A DNA stretch of 64,000 nucleotides from Albimonas donghaensis (GTDB lineage Bacteria; Pseudomonadota; Alphaproteobacteria; Rhodobacterales; Rhodobacteraceae). The notes below the pieces were generated by a model. That model saw only the letters and a program-made list of their open reading frames with translations. It did no database searches and was not told where the DNA came from. The stretch covers positions 62,001 through 126,000 of the forward strand of contig NZ_FNMZ01000003.1 in the NCBI RefSeq assembly GCF_900106695.1, written 5' to 3'. This document shows, piece by piece, positions 19,605 to 28,085 of this stretch; the first letter of the stretch is position 1; each line of letters starts with the position of its first letter. A program made the translations under genes and the position numbers.

Positions 19605-20570
19605 ATGGACAACCGTCGCCTGTTGAGCAGGCCGAGCCAGCTCCGGGATTTCGGCGCCAAGCTGCGCCTGACCGCCATGCTGTTCGGCTGCGACAACCAG
19701 AAGGCGCTCGACGCCCTGTTCCGCGAGGCCGACCCCAACACTGATTTCGACATCGCCCGGTCCTACAAATGGATGCAGGGGCGGGCCGCGCCGCGCTCCG
19801 CCAAGCTCTATGAGGAATGGGCGAGGCTGCTGGATGCCGGGCGGTCCAGCGAATGGCTCGCCACCTGCGAGCTCGACGCCTTCGTCGCCGCGCTGGAGGC
19901 CCGCCACGGCGCCGCCGCCGCCGCCTTGCGCACCGCCATAGCCTCCTCCCCGGACGACGCCGCGCCCTCCGGACAGGACGGCTTCCTGCCCGGCCGTTTC
20001 GCGGTCTACAGCCTCGCCCAGTCGCCCTATTACGAGGGCCGCTTCATCCGCAGCGACCTGGCCCTCGGGCCCTCCAACCCCGCCGAGCCCGGCCACCCCG
20101 CCCGCCTCGGAGAGACCTTCGCCGGCGTGCGCGCCGTCTGGTCGGGCCTGATCGAGGAGAGCGCGCAGGGCCTGTCCGGCGAATTGCGCAATGAAAACGG
20201 GGCCCTGTCCCCCAGCTACCTGGCCCTGGTCCGCCCGACCCTGCCCGGCAGCCTGCTGGCCGGCCTCCAGACCGGCTTCGTGTCGCTGCAACCCGGCGCG
20301 CAGCGGCCCTTCGCGACCCGCATCGCCGCGCTGCGCATTCCCGACCTGGCCGTCGACCGGCTAGCCGAGAGCAATCGCTACCTGGAGGACGAGACCGGGA
20401 TCGCCGCCGATCTCGACGCGCTGGGCCTGCCGATCGGGGAGGCGCCCGGCTTCGCCGAAGACCTCGGACGCTGGCTGCGTCAGGCGGACGAGCGCGACGG
20501 CCCGAACCGGGTCTCCGAGATCGCGTCGCTGGTCGAGATCGCCGACCGGCTCTGGCTGCGCACGCTCTGA
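19605..20570 (+). CDS. Uncharacterised protein, 321 residues
   Basis: I do not recognise a named family. The N-terminal 60 residues (QLRDFGAKLRLTAMLFGCDN, then SYKWMQGRAAPRSAKLYEEW) are charged, helical-looking and could form a DNA- or protein-binding module. The rest is a soluble alpha/beta-like region with several conserved-looking blocks (GRFAVYSLAQSPYYEGRF, SPSYLALVRPTLPGSL). No signal peptide or membrane helix. It stands alone between rarA and a long gene-free region. A regulator is one possibility but is not shown. Confidence 0.65.
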   Translation: MDNRRLLSRPSQLRDFGAKLRLTAMLFGCDNQKALDALFREADPNTDFDIARSYKWMQGRAAPRSAKLYEEWARLLDAGRSSEWLATCELDAFVAALEARHGAAAAALRTAIASSPDDAAPSGQDGFLPGRFAVYSLAQSPYYEGRFIRSDLALGPSNPAEPGHPARLGETFAGVRAVWSGLIEESAQGLSGELRNENGALSPSYLALVRPTLPGSLLAGLQTGFVSLQPGAQRPFATRIAALRIPDLAVDRLAESNRYLEDETGIAADLDALGLPIGEAPGFAEDLGRWLRQADERDGPNRVSEIASLVEIADRLWLRTL

Positions 20571-20668
20571 CACCCCTTTCAGGCGCGTCCGCGCGGGAAA
20601 TCCGCCGCCTGAAGGCGCCCCCGCACGCGCCACCAAGGCCCTGATTACAAAAGACGAATACCACTCTT

Positions 20669-20701
20669 CCAAAGATGCCAGCGCATTATCCAAGGATGCC
20701 A
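20669..20701. repeat. Direct repeat in low-GC island
   Basis: CCAAAGATGCCA and CCAAGGATGCCA are 21 bases apart start to start, two helical turns, inside the only AT-richer stretch of this intergenic region. This spacing is common for dimeric regulator sites. Function unknown. Confidence 0.4.
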
Positions 20702-21141
20702 ATTGCCTCGCCGCGCACCGACCCGCACCTTCTGACCACAGGCGCTTCGCCCCCCCTTGCTCCGGGTTGAAGCGTCTGCCGCGAGGCCGCGCGCTTCGCG
20801 ATCCGGCGCGCGGCCCGACGCGCGCCTTGGTCGCCCTCGGTGGCGACGGTTCCGCCCCGCCAACGGGGATGGGCCTCGGGGATGCCTTTCGGGGTTGGCC
20901 GTCGGGGCGCGACGGCCTGAGCGTGGCGGCCGGACCGGTCGCCTGAACCGGAGATGCGGCGGGGCGCCCCCCCAAGTCGTCGGCACGAGGCCGAGCCCGA
21001 CCCGACCGGAGCGCCGTGGGGACGCTCCAGATCCCGAGAGGGGTCGCGGTCGCGAGGGATCGGCCGGAGACGCCGAAGAACGCTCCGCCGCGGCGCGTTA
21101 TCGGACCCCTTGTCTCCGCGAGGGTCCGGGGGCGCGCCCAG

Positions 21142-21182
21142 AGCGGCCCGGGGTCTCGATCCAAGCGGGGCCCCGGGCCGCT
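21142..21182. repeat. Perfect 12-base inverted repeat
   Basis: AGCGGCCCGGGG (21142-21153) and CCCCGGGCCGCT (21171-21182) flank a 17-base loop. The RNA stem would be very stable. There is no T-run on either side, and no gene ends nearby on the plus strand, so it is not an ordinary terminator. Confidence 0.5.
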
Positions 21183-21639
21183 TGCAGCTTCGCGCCTGGC
21201 TTGAATTCGACCGGGGCCGGATGGCCCGGCCGCATCTCCGCGCCGTCCTGCGCGGGTTTTCGTCATGCGCGCGGCGCATCGGCCATCCCCTGCGCCGCCG
21301 CCGCCGCCCTCCGATCCCCGCTCCGTTCGCAGAGATCGCTTGCGGCGCCGATATTCCCGATTACGGTCGATGGCATGGACCCTCAGCCCGCCGCCGCCGT
21401 CCTCCCGGCGCCCTCCGCCCCCCCGGCGCGCCGGCGGACGGAGACCACCGCGCCCCGCGCCCGCGCCCGGGTCGCGGCCGGCCGCGCCGCCCCCATGCCC
21501 AGCCCCGCCAGGGAACCGCGCCCCCCGACGCCCCCCTGACCCCATCTCGCGGGACCGCGCCGTCAGAGCGCGCGCCCGCATGCCGGAGGAAACCCAGATG
21601 CCCGACACCGCCCCGCAGCCCCCCCGGAGGGGGTGAGCC

Positions 21640-22791
21640 ATGCGCCCGCTCGAAGGTCTCCGCGTCATCGACCTGACGCATGTGCTGGCCGGCCCCTTCG
21701 CCACGCACCAGCTCCGCTGCCTCGGCGCCGAGGTCGTCAAGATCGAGCGCCCCGGCCATGGCGACGTCATGCGCGCGCTCGCCGCCCGCCCGGAACTGGG
21801 CGGGATCACGCCGGGTTTCGCCGCGCTCAACGCCGGCAAGAAGTCGGTCACGCTGGACCTGAAATCCGAGGCGGGGCGCGCCGACCTCCTCCGCCTCGTC
21901 GCCACCGCGGACGTGTTCGTGGAGAACTTCCGCCCCGGCGCCGCCGCGCGGCTGGGGCTCGACCCCGCCGCGATCCGGGCCGCCAGGCCGGGGATCGTCT
22001 GCTGCTCCATCTCCGGCTGGGGGCAGAGCGGCGACATGGCGGGCCTGCGCGCCTATGACCACGTGGTGCAGGCCGCGACCGGCATGATGGCCCTGCAGGG
22101 GACCGACCCGTCCGGCCCGCCGATCAAGGTCGGCTTTCCGGTCATCGACATCGCCACCGGCATGACCGCGGCCTCGGCGATCCTCGCGGCCTTGCTGCGC
22201 CGCGCGCGGGGGGATCAGGCCGACATCACGCTCGACGTCTCCATGGCCGACAGCGCGGCGCTGCTGATGGCGGGGACCGTGGCGCAGGTGCGGGCCACCG
22301 GCAAACCGCCGCCGCGCATCGGCAATCGCGGCTTCGTCGGCAGTCCCGGCGCCGACACCTTCGCCACGCGGGACGGCCATGTCTCGGTCGCCGCCAACAC
22401 CATGGGGCAGTTCCGCCGGCTATGCGCCGTGCTGGACCGGCCCGACCTCTCCGCCCCGCCGCACCTGCCGGACGGCCTGCCCGACGGCGCCTTCCTGGCC
22501 GACATGGCGGGCGAGACCCTGCGCGCCGGCCTCGCCGAAGCCTTCGCCCGCGCCGAGGCCGCGCCGCTGGAGGCCGCCCTGATCGCGCAGGGCGTGCCCG
22601 CCGCGCGGGTCCGCGACCTGCACGAATACCTCTCGGAGCTTTACCCCCGCATGGGCGGCATCGACCTGCCCGGCGGCGGCGGCGCGCTGGGGGCCGGCTG
22701 GCGCTGGCTGGGCGAGGCCCCGATCGAGGGCGGACCGCCCCCGCGGCTGGGCGAACACAACGCCGAGTTCCTCGCCGCCCCGCCCGGCTAG
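21640..22791 (+). CDS. CoA-transferase family III (CaiB/BaiF)
   Basis: A 383-residue class III CoA-transferase moving CoA between carboxylic acids. It begins with the family opening PLEGLRVIDLTHVLAGPFAT and has FVENFRPGAAARLGLD, CCSISGWGQ and the probable catalytic Asp170 in GFPVIDIATGM. The acyl substrate cannot be told from sequence. A GGAGG sits just before the ATG. It converges with the LysR-type gene downstream, which may regulate other genes. Confidence 0.85.
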   Translation: MRPLEGLRVIDLTHVLAGPFATHQLRCLGAEVVKIERPGHGDVMRALAARPELGGITPGFAALNAGKKSVTLDLKSEAGRADLLRLVATADVFVENFRPGAAARLGLDPAAIRAARPGIVCCSISGWGQSGDMAGLRAYDHVVQAATGMMALQGTDPSGPPIKVGFPVIDIATGMTAASAILAALLRRARGDQADITLDVSMADSAALLMAGTVAQVRATGKPPPRIGNRGFVGSPGADTFATRDGHVSVAANTMGQFRRLCAVLDRPDLSAPPHLPDGLPDGAFLADMAGETLRAGLAEAFARAEAAPLEAALIAQGVPAARVRDLHEYLSELYPRMGGIDLPGGGGALGAGWRWLGEAPIEGGPPPRLGEHNAEFLAAPPG

Positions 22792-22817
22792 GGCGCGGGT
22801 CGGGTCCGGCGCCCCGG

Positions 22818-23702
22818 CTATGCCGGCACGCCCTGCCGCGCCAGCGCCAGCAGCGGCGCCACGGCGGGGTTGGCGGCGTCGCGCGGGGCCTGCAGCACCA
22901 CCTCCAGTTTCGGCGACTCCTTCACCATCACCACGTCCACCCCCGGAATCCGCGTGTCGCAGATCGAGGCCGGCACCAGCGCCACCCCCAGCCGCGCCGC
23001 CACCAGCCGCAGGATGGTGTGCTGCAACCGCGGCTCCAGCGCGAAGCGGGGCGGCGGCGCGTCGGCCTGCGCGAACCAGCCCTCGATCGCCTCGCGCAGG
23101 GGCGCCACCACGGAGGCCGGGGCGGCGATCAGCGGCTCGTCCGCAAGATCCTGCGGCGTGGCGGCGGCGAGGCTCGACAGCCGGTGCCCCCGGGGGATCG
23201 CCAGCCGCAGCTTGTCGCGCAGCAGGAGCAGCGTCTCCAGCCCCGGCTCGGGGCGCCCGCGGAAGGTCACGGCGGCGTCGAGCTCTCCTCGGGCCAGCTT
23301 CACCTCGATCTCCGCCGGCGTCGTCTCCTCCAGCGCCAGGCGCACATCGGGGCGGACCTGCGCGTAACGCTTGGCCAGCTCCGGCACCAGGCGGTGGGCC
23401 GCATGCATCATGAAGCCCAGCCGCAGCACGCCCTTCTCGCCCATCGCCACCAGCCGCGCGTCCCGGCAGGCGGCGTCGAAGCGGGCCAGCACGTCGCGCG
23501 CATCCTCCAGGAACCGCGCCCCGGCCGGGGTCAGGGCGACATGGCGCGAGTCCCGCTCCACCAGCCGCACGTCCAGCGCGCGCTCCAGCTCCGCGATGCG
23601 GCGGGAGAAGGCGGGCTGGCTCATGTTCGCCCGTTCGGCGGCGCGGCTGAAATGCAGCGTCTCGCCCAGCGCCACGAACCAGCGCATCTGCCGCGTGTCC
23701 AT
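22818..23702 (-). CDS. LysR-family transcriptional regulator
   Basis: A 294-residue LTTR: an N-terminal winged HTH (RQMRWFVALGETLHFSRAAE, then MSQPAFSRRIAELERALDVRL) and a periplasmic-binding-like effector domain (LRLGFMMHAAHRLVP, PRGHRLSSLAA, GVALVPASI). Start at MDTRQMRWF; an upstream ATG at 23741 is possible. It is divergent from the AEC permease gene, the usual layout for a regulator and its target. Confidence 0.88.
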   Translation of the reverse strand: MDTRQMRWFVALGETLHFSRAAERANMSQPAFSRRIAELERALDVRLVERDSRHVALTPAGARFLEDARDVLARFDAACRDARLVAMGEKGVLRLGFMMHAAHRLVPELAKRYAQVRPDVRLALEETTPAEIEVKLARGELDAAVTFRGRPEPGLETLLLLRDKLRLAIPRGHRLSSLAAATPQDLADEPLIAAPASVVAPLREAIEGWFAQADAPPPRFALEPRLQHTILRLVAARLGVALVPASICDTRIPGVDVVMVKESPKLEVVLQAPRDAANPAVAPLLALARQGVPA

Positions 23703-23715
23703 CCATGCGCTCCGT

Positions 23716-23758
23716 GCATTGATTCCGGCCGAAACCTGCATTGGAGGGTATTGATCCC
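23716..23758. promoter_or_regulatory. Candidate LysR sites between lysR and AEC gene
   Basis: GCATTGATTCC (23716-23726) and GTATTGATCCC (23748-23758) are 32 bases apart, about three helical turns, in the divergent intergenic region. They may be half-sites for the adjacent LysR protein; assignment is inferred. Confidence 0.3.
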
Positions 23759-23806
23759 CTGCGCTATCCTCAAGCCAGATCCACCTCAGCGAGGCGTCGG
23801 CCCCCG

Positions 23807-24766
23807 ATGATTTCCCACCTGTTCGTCGTGGCGCCGATCTTCACCCTGATCCTCGCGGGGTGGGTCGCCCGCCGCACCGGCGCGCTCGGCCCCGCCGCGA
23901 CGCGCGAGGTCAACCGCCTGGTGGTGTGGCTGGCGCTGCCGGCGCTGCTGTTCGACATCATGGCCGGCGCGGAGATCGCGGAGATCTGGCAGCCCCGCTT
24001 CATCCTCGCTTTCGGGGCGGGCTGCGCGGCGATCTTCGCCTTCACCCTCGCGATGCGCATGGGACAGGGGCGCGGGCTGGCGGATGCGGCCATCGACGGG
24101 CTCAACGCCAGCTATGCGAACACCGGCTTCATGGGCTTCCCGCTGGTGCTGGCGGTGGTGGGCGAGACCGGCATGGGCGCCACGCTGGTCGCCACCATCC
24201 TCACGGTTTCGGTGCTGTTCGCGGTGGCGATCGTGCTGATCGAGTGCGGGTTGCAGGCGGGGGCGAGGCCGCATCTGGTGGCCTGGCGCACGGCGAAATC
24301 GCTGGCGAGAAACCCGCTGCTGATCGCGCCCGCGCTGGGGGCTGCGGCGCTGCTGACCGGGTTCGAGCCGCCCGCGCCGATGCAGCGGTTTCTGGACCTG
24401 CTGGGCGGCGCGGCCTCGCCCTGCGCGCTGATCGCGCTGGGGCTGTTCCTGGCGGGGGACGGGGAAAAGGACGAAGGCGCGGCGACTTGCGGGCCGCGAA
24501 CGGCGGGCGGGCTGGTGGCGCTGAAGCTGATCGCGCATCCCGCCGCCACCTGGGTCATCGCCGGGCCGATGCTGGGCCTGCCGGCGCCGATGGTGCATCT
24601 GGCGGTCCTGCTCGCGGCCCTGCCCACGGGCACCGGGCCCTTCATGCTGGCCGAATTCTATGGGCGCGAGGCGCGGCTCACCAGCCGGGTGGTGCTGGCC
24701 ACCACGGCGCTGTCGATGGTGACCCTGTCGCTCTATCTCGCGGTTTCGCAGGGTCCGCCGGTCTGA
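23807..24766 (+). CDS. AEC (auxin efflux carrier)-family transporter
   Basis: A 319-residue inner-membrane protein with about 10 helices, starting MISHLFVVAPIFTLILAGWVA. The family signatures NRLVVWLALPALLFDIMAG and NASYANTGFMGFPLVLAV are present. AEC proteins of bacteria move organic acids such as malonate or malate; the substrate here is unknown. The start at 23807 is preferred because the upstream extension is charged and unlike the family. Confidence 0.85.
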   Translation: MISHLFVVAPIFTLILAGWVARRTGALGPAATREVNRLVVWLALPALLFDIMAGAEIAEIWQPRFILAFGAGCAAIFAFTLAMRMGQGRGLADAAIDGLNASYANTGFMGFPLVLAVVGETGMGATLVATILTVSVLFAVAIVLIECGLQAGARPHLVAWRTAKSLARNPLLIAPALGAAALLTGFEPPAPMQRFLDLLGGAASPCALIALGLFLAGDGEKDEGAATCGPRTAGGLVALKLIAHPAATWVIAGPMLGLPAPMVHLAVLLAALPTGTGPFMLAEFYGREARLTSRVVLATTALSMVTLSLYLAVSQGPPV

Positions 24767-24810
24767 CGCGGCCCGGGCTTGCGGGCTTGCGAAGTCCGGA
24801 TTCGGCGCTT

Positions 24811-24828
24811 ATGTCCATATCTGGACAT
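24811..24828. promoter_or_regulatory. Operator palindrome of the Xre-RES module
   Basis: ATGTCCATATCTGGACAT is a 7-base inverted repeat around TATC, 22 bases before the antitoxin start. It overlaps a likely -10 (TATGTC, 24810-24815) placed 17 bases after TTGCGA (24787-24792). This fits autorepression by the antitoxin's HTH. Confidence 0.6.
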
Positions 24829-24850
24829 TCCGTTGCGACAGAGCCCCGCC

Positions 24851-25354
24851 ATGCGCCGCGCCGCCCCCCTGCCCGCCGATGCGGGCCCGCAATTCCGCCG
24901 GATCGGTCCCGCCGACCGCGCCCGGGTCAGCGGGCCGGGCCTGCGCGCCTTCCGCGCCATCGCCGACGCCTGGGGCCTGACCGAGCGCCAGCGGCTCGCC
25001 CTGCTGGGGGAGCCCGCGCGCTCCACCTATCACCAGTGGATGCGCAAGGCGCAGGCGGGGGAGACGCTGTCCCTGCCGCTCGACACGCTGTTGCGGATCT
25101 CGGCGGTGCTGGGGGTGCGCAAGGCGCTGGCGATCCTGTTTTCCGATCCGGCCCAGGGGCTCGCCTGGCTGCAGGGGCCGCATAGGGGGACCGTGTTCCA
25201 GGGCGCGGCGCCGCTGGAATTCATGGTGGAGGGGGCGCAGGACGGCATTCTGACCGTGCGCCGTTACCTCGACGCGTGGCGGGGCGGGCATCCGGGCCAG
25301 GGCGGCGCGGGGGGCTTCGCGCCCGTCGCCGAAGACGACCTCGTCTGGGCATGA
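24851..25354 (+). CDS. Xre/MbcA/ParS-type antitoxin
   Basis: A 167-residue antitoxin. An N-terminal Xre-like helix-turn-helix (about 31-66, LRAFRAIADAWGLTERQRLA, then STYHQWMR) is followed by the MbcA/ParS/Xre toxin-binding domain (about 72-145: LPLDTLLRISAVLGVRKAL, LFSDPAQGLAWL, VRRYLDAWRGG). It should bind the downstream RES toxin and repress its own promoter. The stop overlaps the toxin ATG as ATGA, giving translational coupling. An upstream frame extension to 24779 runs through the promoter and is rejected. Confidence 0.88.
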   Translation: MRRAAPLPADAGPQFRRIGPADRARVSGPGLRAFRAIADAWGLTERQRLALLGEPARSTYHQWMRKAQAGETLSLPLDTLLRISAVLGVRKALAILFSDPAQGLAWLQGPHRGTVFQGAAPLEFMVEGAQDGILTVRRYLDAWRGGHPGQGGAGGFAPVAEDDLVWA

Positions 25355-26052
25355 GCGCGCCCGACCCCGCCGCCTTCCCGGTCGCCGAGGCGCCGCCCGT
25401 CACCACCCGCCTGATCCCCTCCCGCTTCCCCCCGGTCCCGGCCTTCGAGGACGCGGCCTCGCCCGACGACCTCGACGCCCTGTTCGAGCTGGAGGGCTGG
25501 ACCAACGACCGCCTCTCCGCCCCCCGCCTGGCGCAACTGTCCCGCGACGAATGGGTGTTCGGGCGGCCCAACGCCTCGGTGGTGATGGCGGCGTTCCTGC
25601 ACGGCTCCCCCGCCGGGCTGCGCTTTTCGGGGCCGGAACTGGGGGCCTGGTACGCCTCGACCGCGCCCGCCACCGCGGTGCTGGAGATCGCCAACGGCTT
25701 GCGGGCGGAGATCGCGCGCTCCGCCCTGCCGCGCATCACCCAGACCTATCGGCGCTACGCCGCGCGGCTGGCGGGGGGCTATGCGGACGTGTTCGGCGCG
25801 GCGCCGGAGTTCCACGACCCGGACCCGGCGCGCTATCCCGTCCCGCAGGCCTTCGGGCGGCGGGTGCGGGACCAGGGGCCGGGGCTGGGCCTCTCGGGCA
25901 TCCGCTATGAGAGCGTGCGGCGGCCCGGCCACGCGAACTGGGTCTGTTTCCGTCCCCCGGACGTGCAGGACGTGGTCCAGGCCGAGCATCTGGAGATCGA
26001 CGTGCCCGAGACCGGCAAGGTCGTGGTGCGCACGCTGACCGAAGCGCCCTGA
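25351..26052 (+). CDS. RES-domain toxin
   Basis: A 233-residue RES-family toxin; characterised members break down NAD+ by hydrolysis or phosphorolysis and halt growth. Visible RES features are GLRFSGPELGAWYASTAPAT with Arg91, Ser93 and Tyr101, Glu112 in VLEIANGL, and GIRYESVRRPGHANWVCF near the C-terminus. The active residues appear intact. Paired with the MbcA/Xre-type antitoxin by a 4-base overlap. Confidence 0.88.
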   Translation: MSAPDPAAFPVAEAPPVTTRLIPSRFPPVPAFEDAASPDDLDALFELEGWTNDRLSAPRLAQLSRDEWVFGRPNASVVMAAFLHGSPAGLRFSGPELGAWYASTAPATAVLEIANGLRAEIARSALPRITQTYRRYAARLAGGYADVFGAAPEFHDPDPARYPVPQAFGRRVRDQGPGLGLSGIRYESVRRPGHANWVCFRPPDVQDVVQAEHLEIDVPETGKVVVRTLTEAP

Positions 26053-26196
26053 TCCCGAAGGCCGCCTGCGGCCGGAGACATGGAAATGCCCCGAAGGGGC
26101 GCCGAAGGGCTCACGCGGCCTTGTTTCGCGACGGCCTGACCCGGCGCGCCGGACATGCTAAGTCATGCTGAACAACCCGAACCGGAGGTTTCCGCC

Positions 26197-26862
26197 ATGC
26201 CCGCCCCCGTCCGCGTCGACCCCGTCCGCGTTGACATCGTCTCCGACGTCGTGTGCCCCTGGTGCGTGATCGGCTGGCGCCAGCTCGCCGCCGCCTCGGC
26301 CGCCACCGGCATCCCCGTCGAAGTGCATTGGCATCCGTTCGAGCTGAACCCCGACATGCCGGCGGAGGGCGAGAACCTGCGCGCGCATGTGGCCCGCAAA
26401 TACGGCGCCTCGGCCGAGTCTTCCCGCGCCGCGCGCGACCGGATGACCGAGATCGGGGCCGGGCTGGGCTTCGTCTTCGACTACTCGGACGAAAGCCGCA
26501 TGCGGAACACGTTCAAGGCCCATCAGCTGATCGACTGGGCCGGGGAGCAGGGCCGCGCGCATGAGACCAAGCAGGCGCTGTTCGAGGCCTTCTTCACCCG
26601 CGGCGAGGACGTCTCCGACCCCGCCCTGCTGGCCGAGGTCGCCGGCCGCGTCGGGCTGGACCCGGAGGCCGCGCGGGCGATGCTGGATGCGGGCGAGCGG
26701 GCCGGGAAAGTGCGCGAGCATCAGACCGAGTGGCTGGAACGCGGCATCCGCGCCGTGCCCTCGATGATCTTCGAGGGCCGGCGGCTGGTCCCCGGCGCCC
26801 AGGGCGAGGACAGCTACGCCGTGCTCCTGCGCCGCTACGCCGAGGCGCCCGCCGCCACCTGA
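26197..26862 (+). CDS. DsbA-family oxidoreductase, FrnE-like
   Basis: A 221-residue thioredoxin-fold protein with a CPWC active site (20-23) just after the first strand (VRVDIVSDVVCPWCVIGWRQ). No signal peptide, so it is cytoplasmic like FrnE/2-hydroxychromene-isomerase-like members. The conserved HWHPFELNPDMP and RAVPSMIF (cis-Pro loop) are present. GGAGGT precedes the ATG at 26197. Its 3' end overlaps the convergent LysR-type gene by 28 bases. Confidence 0.88.
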   Translation: MPAPVRVDPVRVDIVSDVVCPWCVIGWRQLAAASAATGIPVEVHWHPFELNPDMPAEGENLRAHVARKYGASAESSRAARDRMTEIGAGLGFVFDYSDESRMRNTFKAHQLIDWAGEQGRAHETKQALFEAFFTRGEDVSDPALLAEVAGRVGLDPEAARAMLDAGERAGKVREHQTEWLERGIRAVPSMIFEGRRLVPGAQGEDSYAVLLRRYAEAPAAT

Positions 26863-27746
26863 GCCGCGGCCTCGGCCGCAAGCCAGTCGGCGAAGGCCGC
26901 GAGCGCGGGCTCCTCGGCGGCCCGGCGGGCGTGCTGGAGCACGAACCAGCGCTTGGTCGGACGGCGCGCGGGGTGGGCGGCGACCAGCGCGCCGCGCGCG
27001 ATCTCGGGGCCCAGCAGGGCGGCGATGCCGATGGCGACGCCGAGCCCGGTGGCGGCGGCCTCGATCGCGAGCCCGGCGCTCTCGAAGCTTGATCCGCCAT
27101 CGGCGGGGACGTGGCGCAGGCCGGCATGGTCGAGCCAGCGCCGCCAGTCGTCGGGCCGCGGGCGGGCGTGCAGCAGGGGCAGCGTGGCGAAATCCGGGGC
27201 CCCGTCGGCCATCAGGGCGGTCAGCAGGGCGGGCGCGCAGACCGGCAGCGTCTCGATCGGCAGCAGCCGTCGGGTCACCAGCCCCGAGCGCGGCGCCCCG
27301 TCCGACACCACGATGGCCGCGTCGAACCGCCCCGGCGTCAGCTCCAGCGGGTTGGAGGAGGTGTGCAGGTCCATCGCCAGGTCCGGGAACGCGGCGCGCA
27401 TCGCGGTCCAACGCGGCATCAGAAACCGCGAGGCGAAGAAGCCGTAGACCCCGAGGCTCAGCCGGCGCGGCCGGCGCAGGCGCACGCCGCGGGCGGCCTC
27501 GGCGATGCGGTCCAGCGCCTCGCCCAGTTCCGCGGCGAGCGCGGCGCCGGCCTCGGTCGGCTCCAGCCCGGTGGCGCGGCGCAGGAAAAGCGGGGCCTCC
27601 ATGCGGGCCTCCAGGTCGCGCACCTGCCGGCTGACGGCGCCGGGCGTGACGCCCAGCTCCTCCGCCGCACGGGTCATGGAGCGGTGGCGGGCGGCGGCCT
27701 CGAAGGCGCGCACGGCGGGAAGAGGCGGCAGGCGGCGAGTGGTCAT
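26835..27746 (-). CDS. LysR-family regulator, GcvA-like
   Basis: A 303-residue LTTR of the GcvA/AmpR subgroup: RLPPLPAVRAFEAAARHRSM, then RAAEELGVTPGAVSRQVRDL forms the HTH. The effector domain includes LHTSSNPLELTPGRFDAAI and SAGLAIEAAATGLGVAIG. It is divergent from the acyl-CoA dehydrogenase gene and may control it. A 15-base dyad lies four bases before its ATG. Confidence 0.88.
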   Translation of the reverse strand: MTTRRLPPLPAVRAFEAAARHRSMTRAAEELGVTPGAVSRQVRDLEARMEAPLFLRRATGLEPTEAGAALAAELGEALDRIAEAARGVRLRRPRRLSLGVYGFFASRFLMPRWTAMRAAFPDLAMDLHTSSNPLELTPGRFDAAIVVSDGAPRSGLVTRRLLPIETLPVCAPALLTALMADGAPDFATLPLLHARPRPDDWRRWLDHAGLRHVPADGGSSFESAGLAIEAAATGLGVAIGIAALLGPEIARGALVAAHPARRPTKRWFVLQHARRAAEEPALAAFADWLAAEAAAQVAAGASA

Positions 27747-28085
27747 GGGTTGAGCCTGCCTCAAAATACCCCGCGGCGAAATCGTTTGATCGTGCGCAGG
27801 GCTCAATGCCATCCTGCCAATGGACATGGCGGGGCCCTGACGCCCCCAGGATGTCGCCCCGCCGCCCGTCCGCGCCCGCCGCCGCCGTTCCCCACGCGCC
27901 GGCGTCGACCGCCCCGCGCGGCCGCGGCCGCGGCCGCCCCCGAGAGAACCGACCGGAGCGCCGCCCCGCAGGACGACCCGCGCACCGGCCCATACGAGGA
28001 CGTCCCGTCGGGCCGCCCTCCCCGCCAGCGCCCCGCAAGCGCCCCGACAGAGGGCGTGCGCCAACGCCCCCCCGGAGGAAACGCC
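27747..28085. other. Divergent intergenic region between lysR and acyl-CoA dehydrogenase gene
   Basis: About 340 bases without a gene. The part next to the lysR start is lower in GC and holds the dyad TTGAGCCTGCCTCAA (27750-27764), a T-N11-A-type LysR motif that could serve autoregulation. A second GGCTCAA lies near 27800. The 3' 250 bases are very GC-rich with no visible element until the GGAGGAAA ribosome-binding site. Confidence 0.45.

Larger units (their letters stand above)
20571..21639. other. Gene-free region of about 1.07 kb
   Basis: No frame shows recognisable protein similarity, although several frames stay open because of high GC. It starts with a lower-GC island (about 20638-20705) holding two copies of CCAARGATGCCA (20669-20680 and 20690-20701), which could be a regulator site or promoter. 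A perfect 12-base inverted repeat lies at 21142-21182. The 3' part may contain the promoter of the CoA-transferase gene. Confidence 0.5.

Noticed and set aside
20361-22037. Minus-strand frame of 558 codons across the gene-free region
   Set aside because: Arg/Pro/Gly-rich low-complexity translation, overlaps both the unknown protein gene and the CoA-transferase gene, and has no recognisable domain.
24779-24850. Longer N-terminus for the Xre-type antitoxin
   Set aside because: The extension would be translated through the operator palindrome and the -10 region; the ATG at 24851 starts the conserved part.
26053-26155. Short GC hairpins (GGCCGCCTGCGGCC, GCCCCGAAGGGGC) after the RES toxin
   Set aside because: Stems are five to six bases without T-runs, so I could not support a terminator call.
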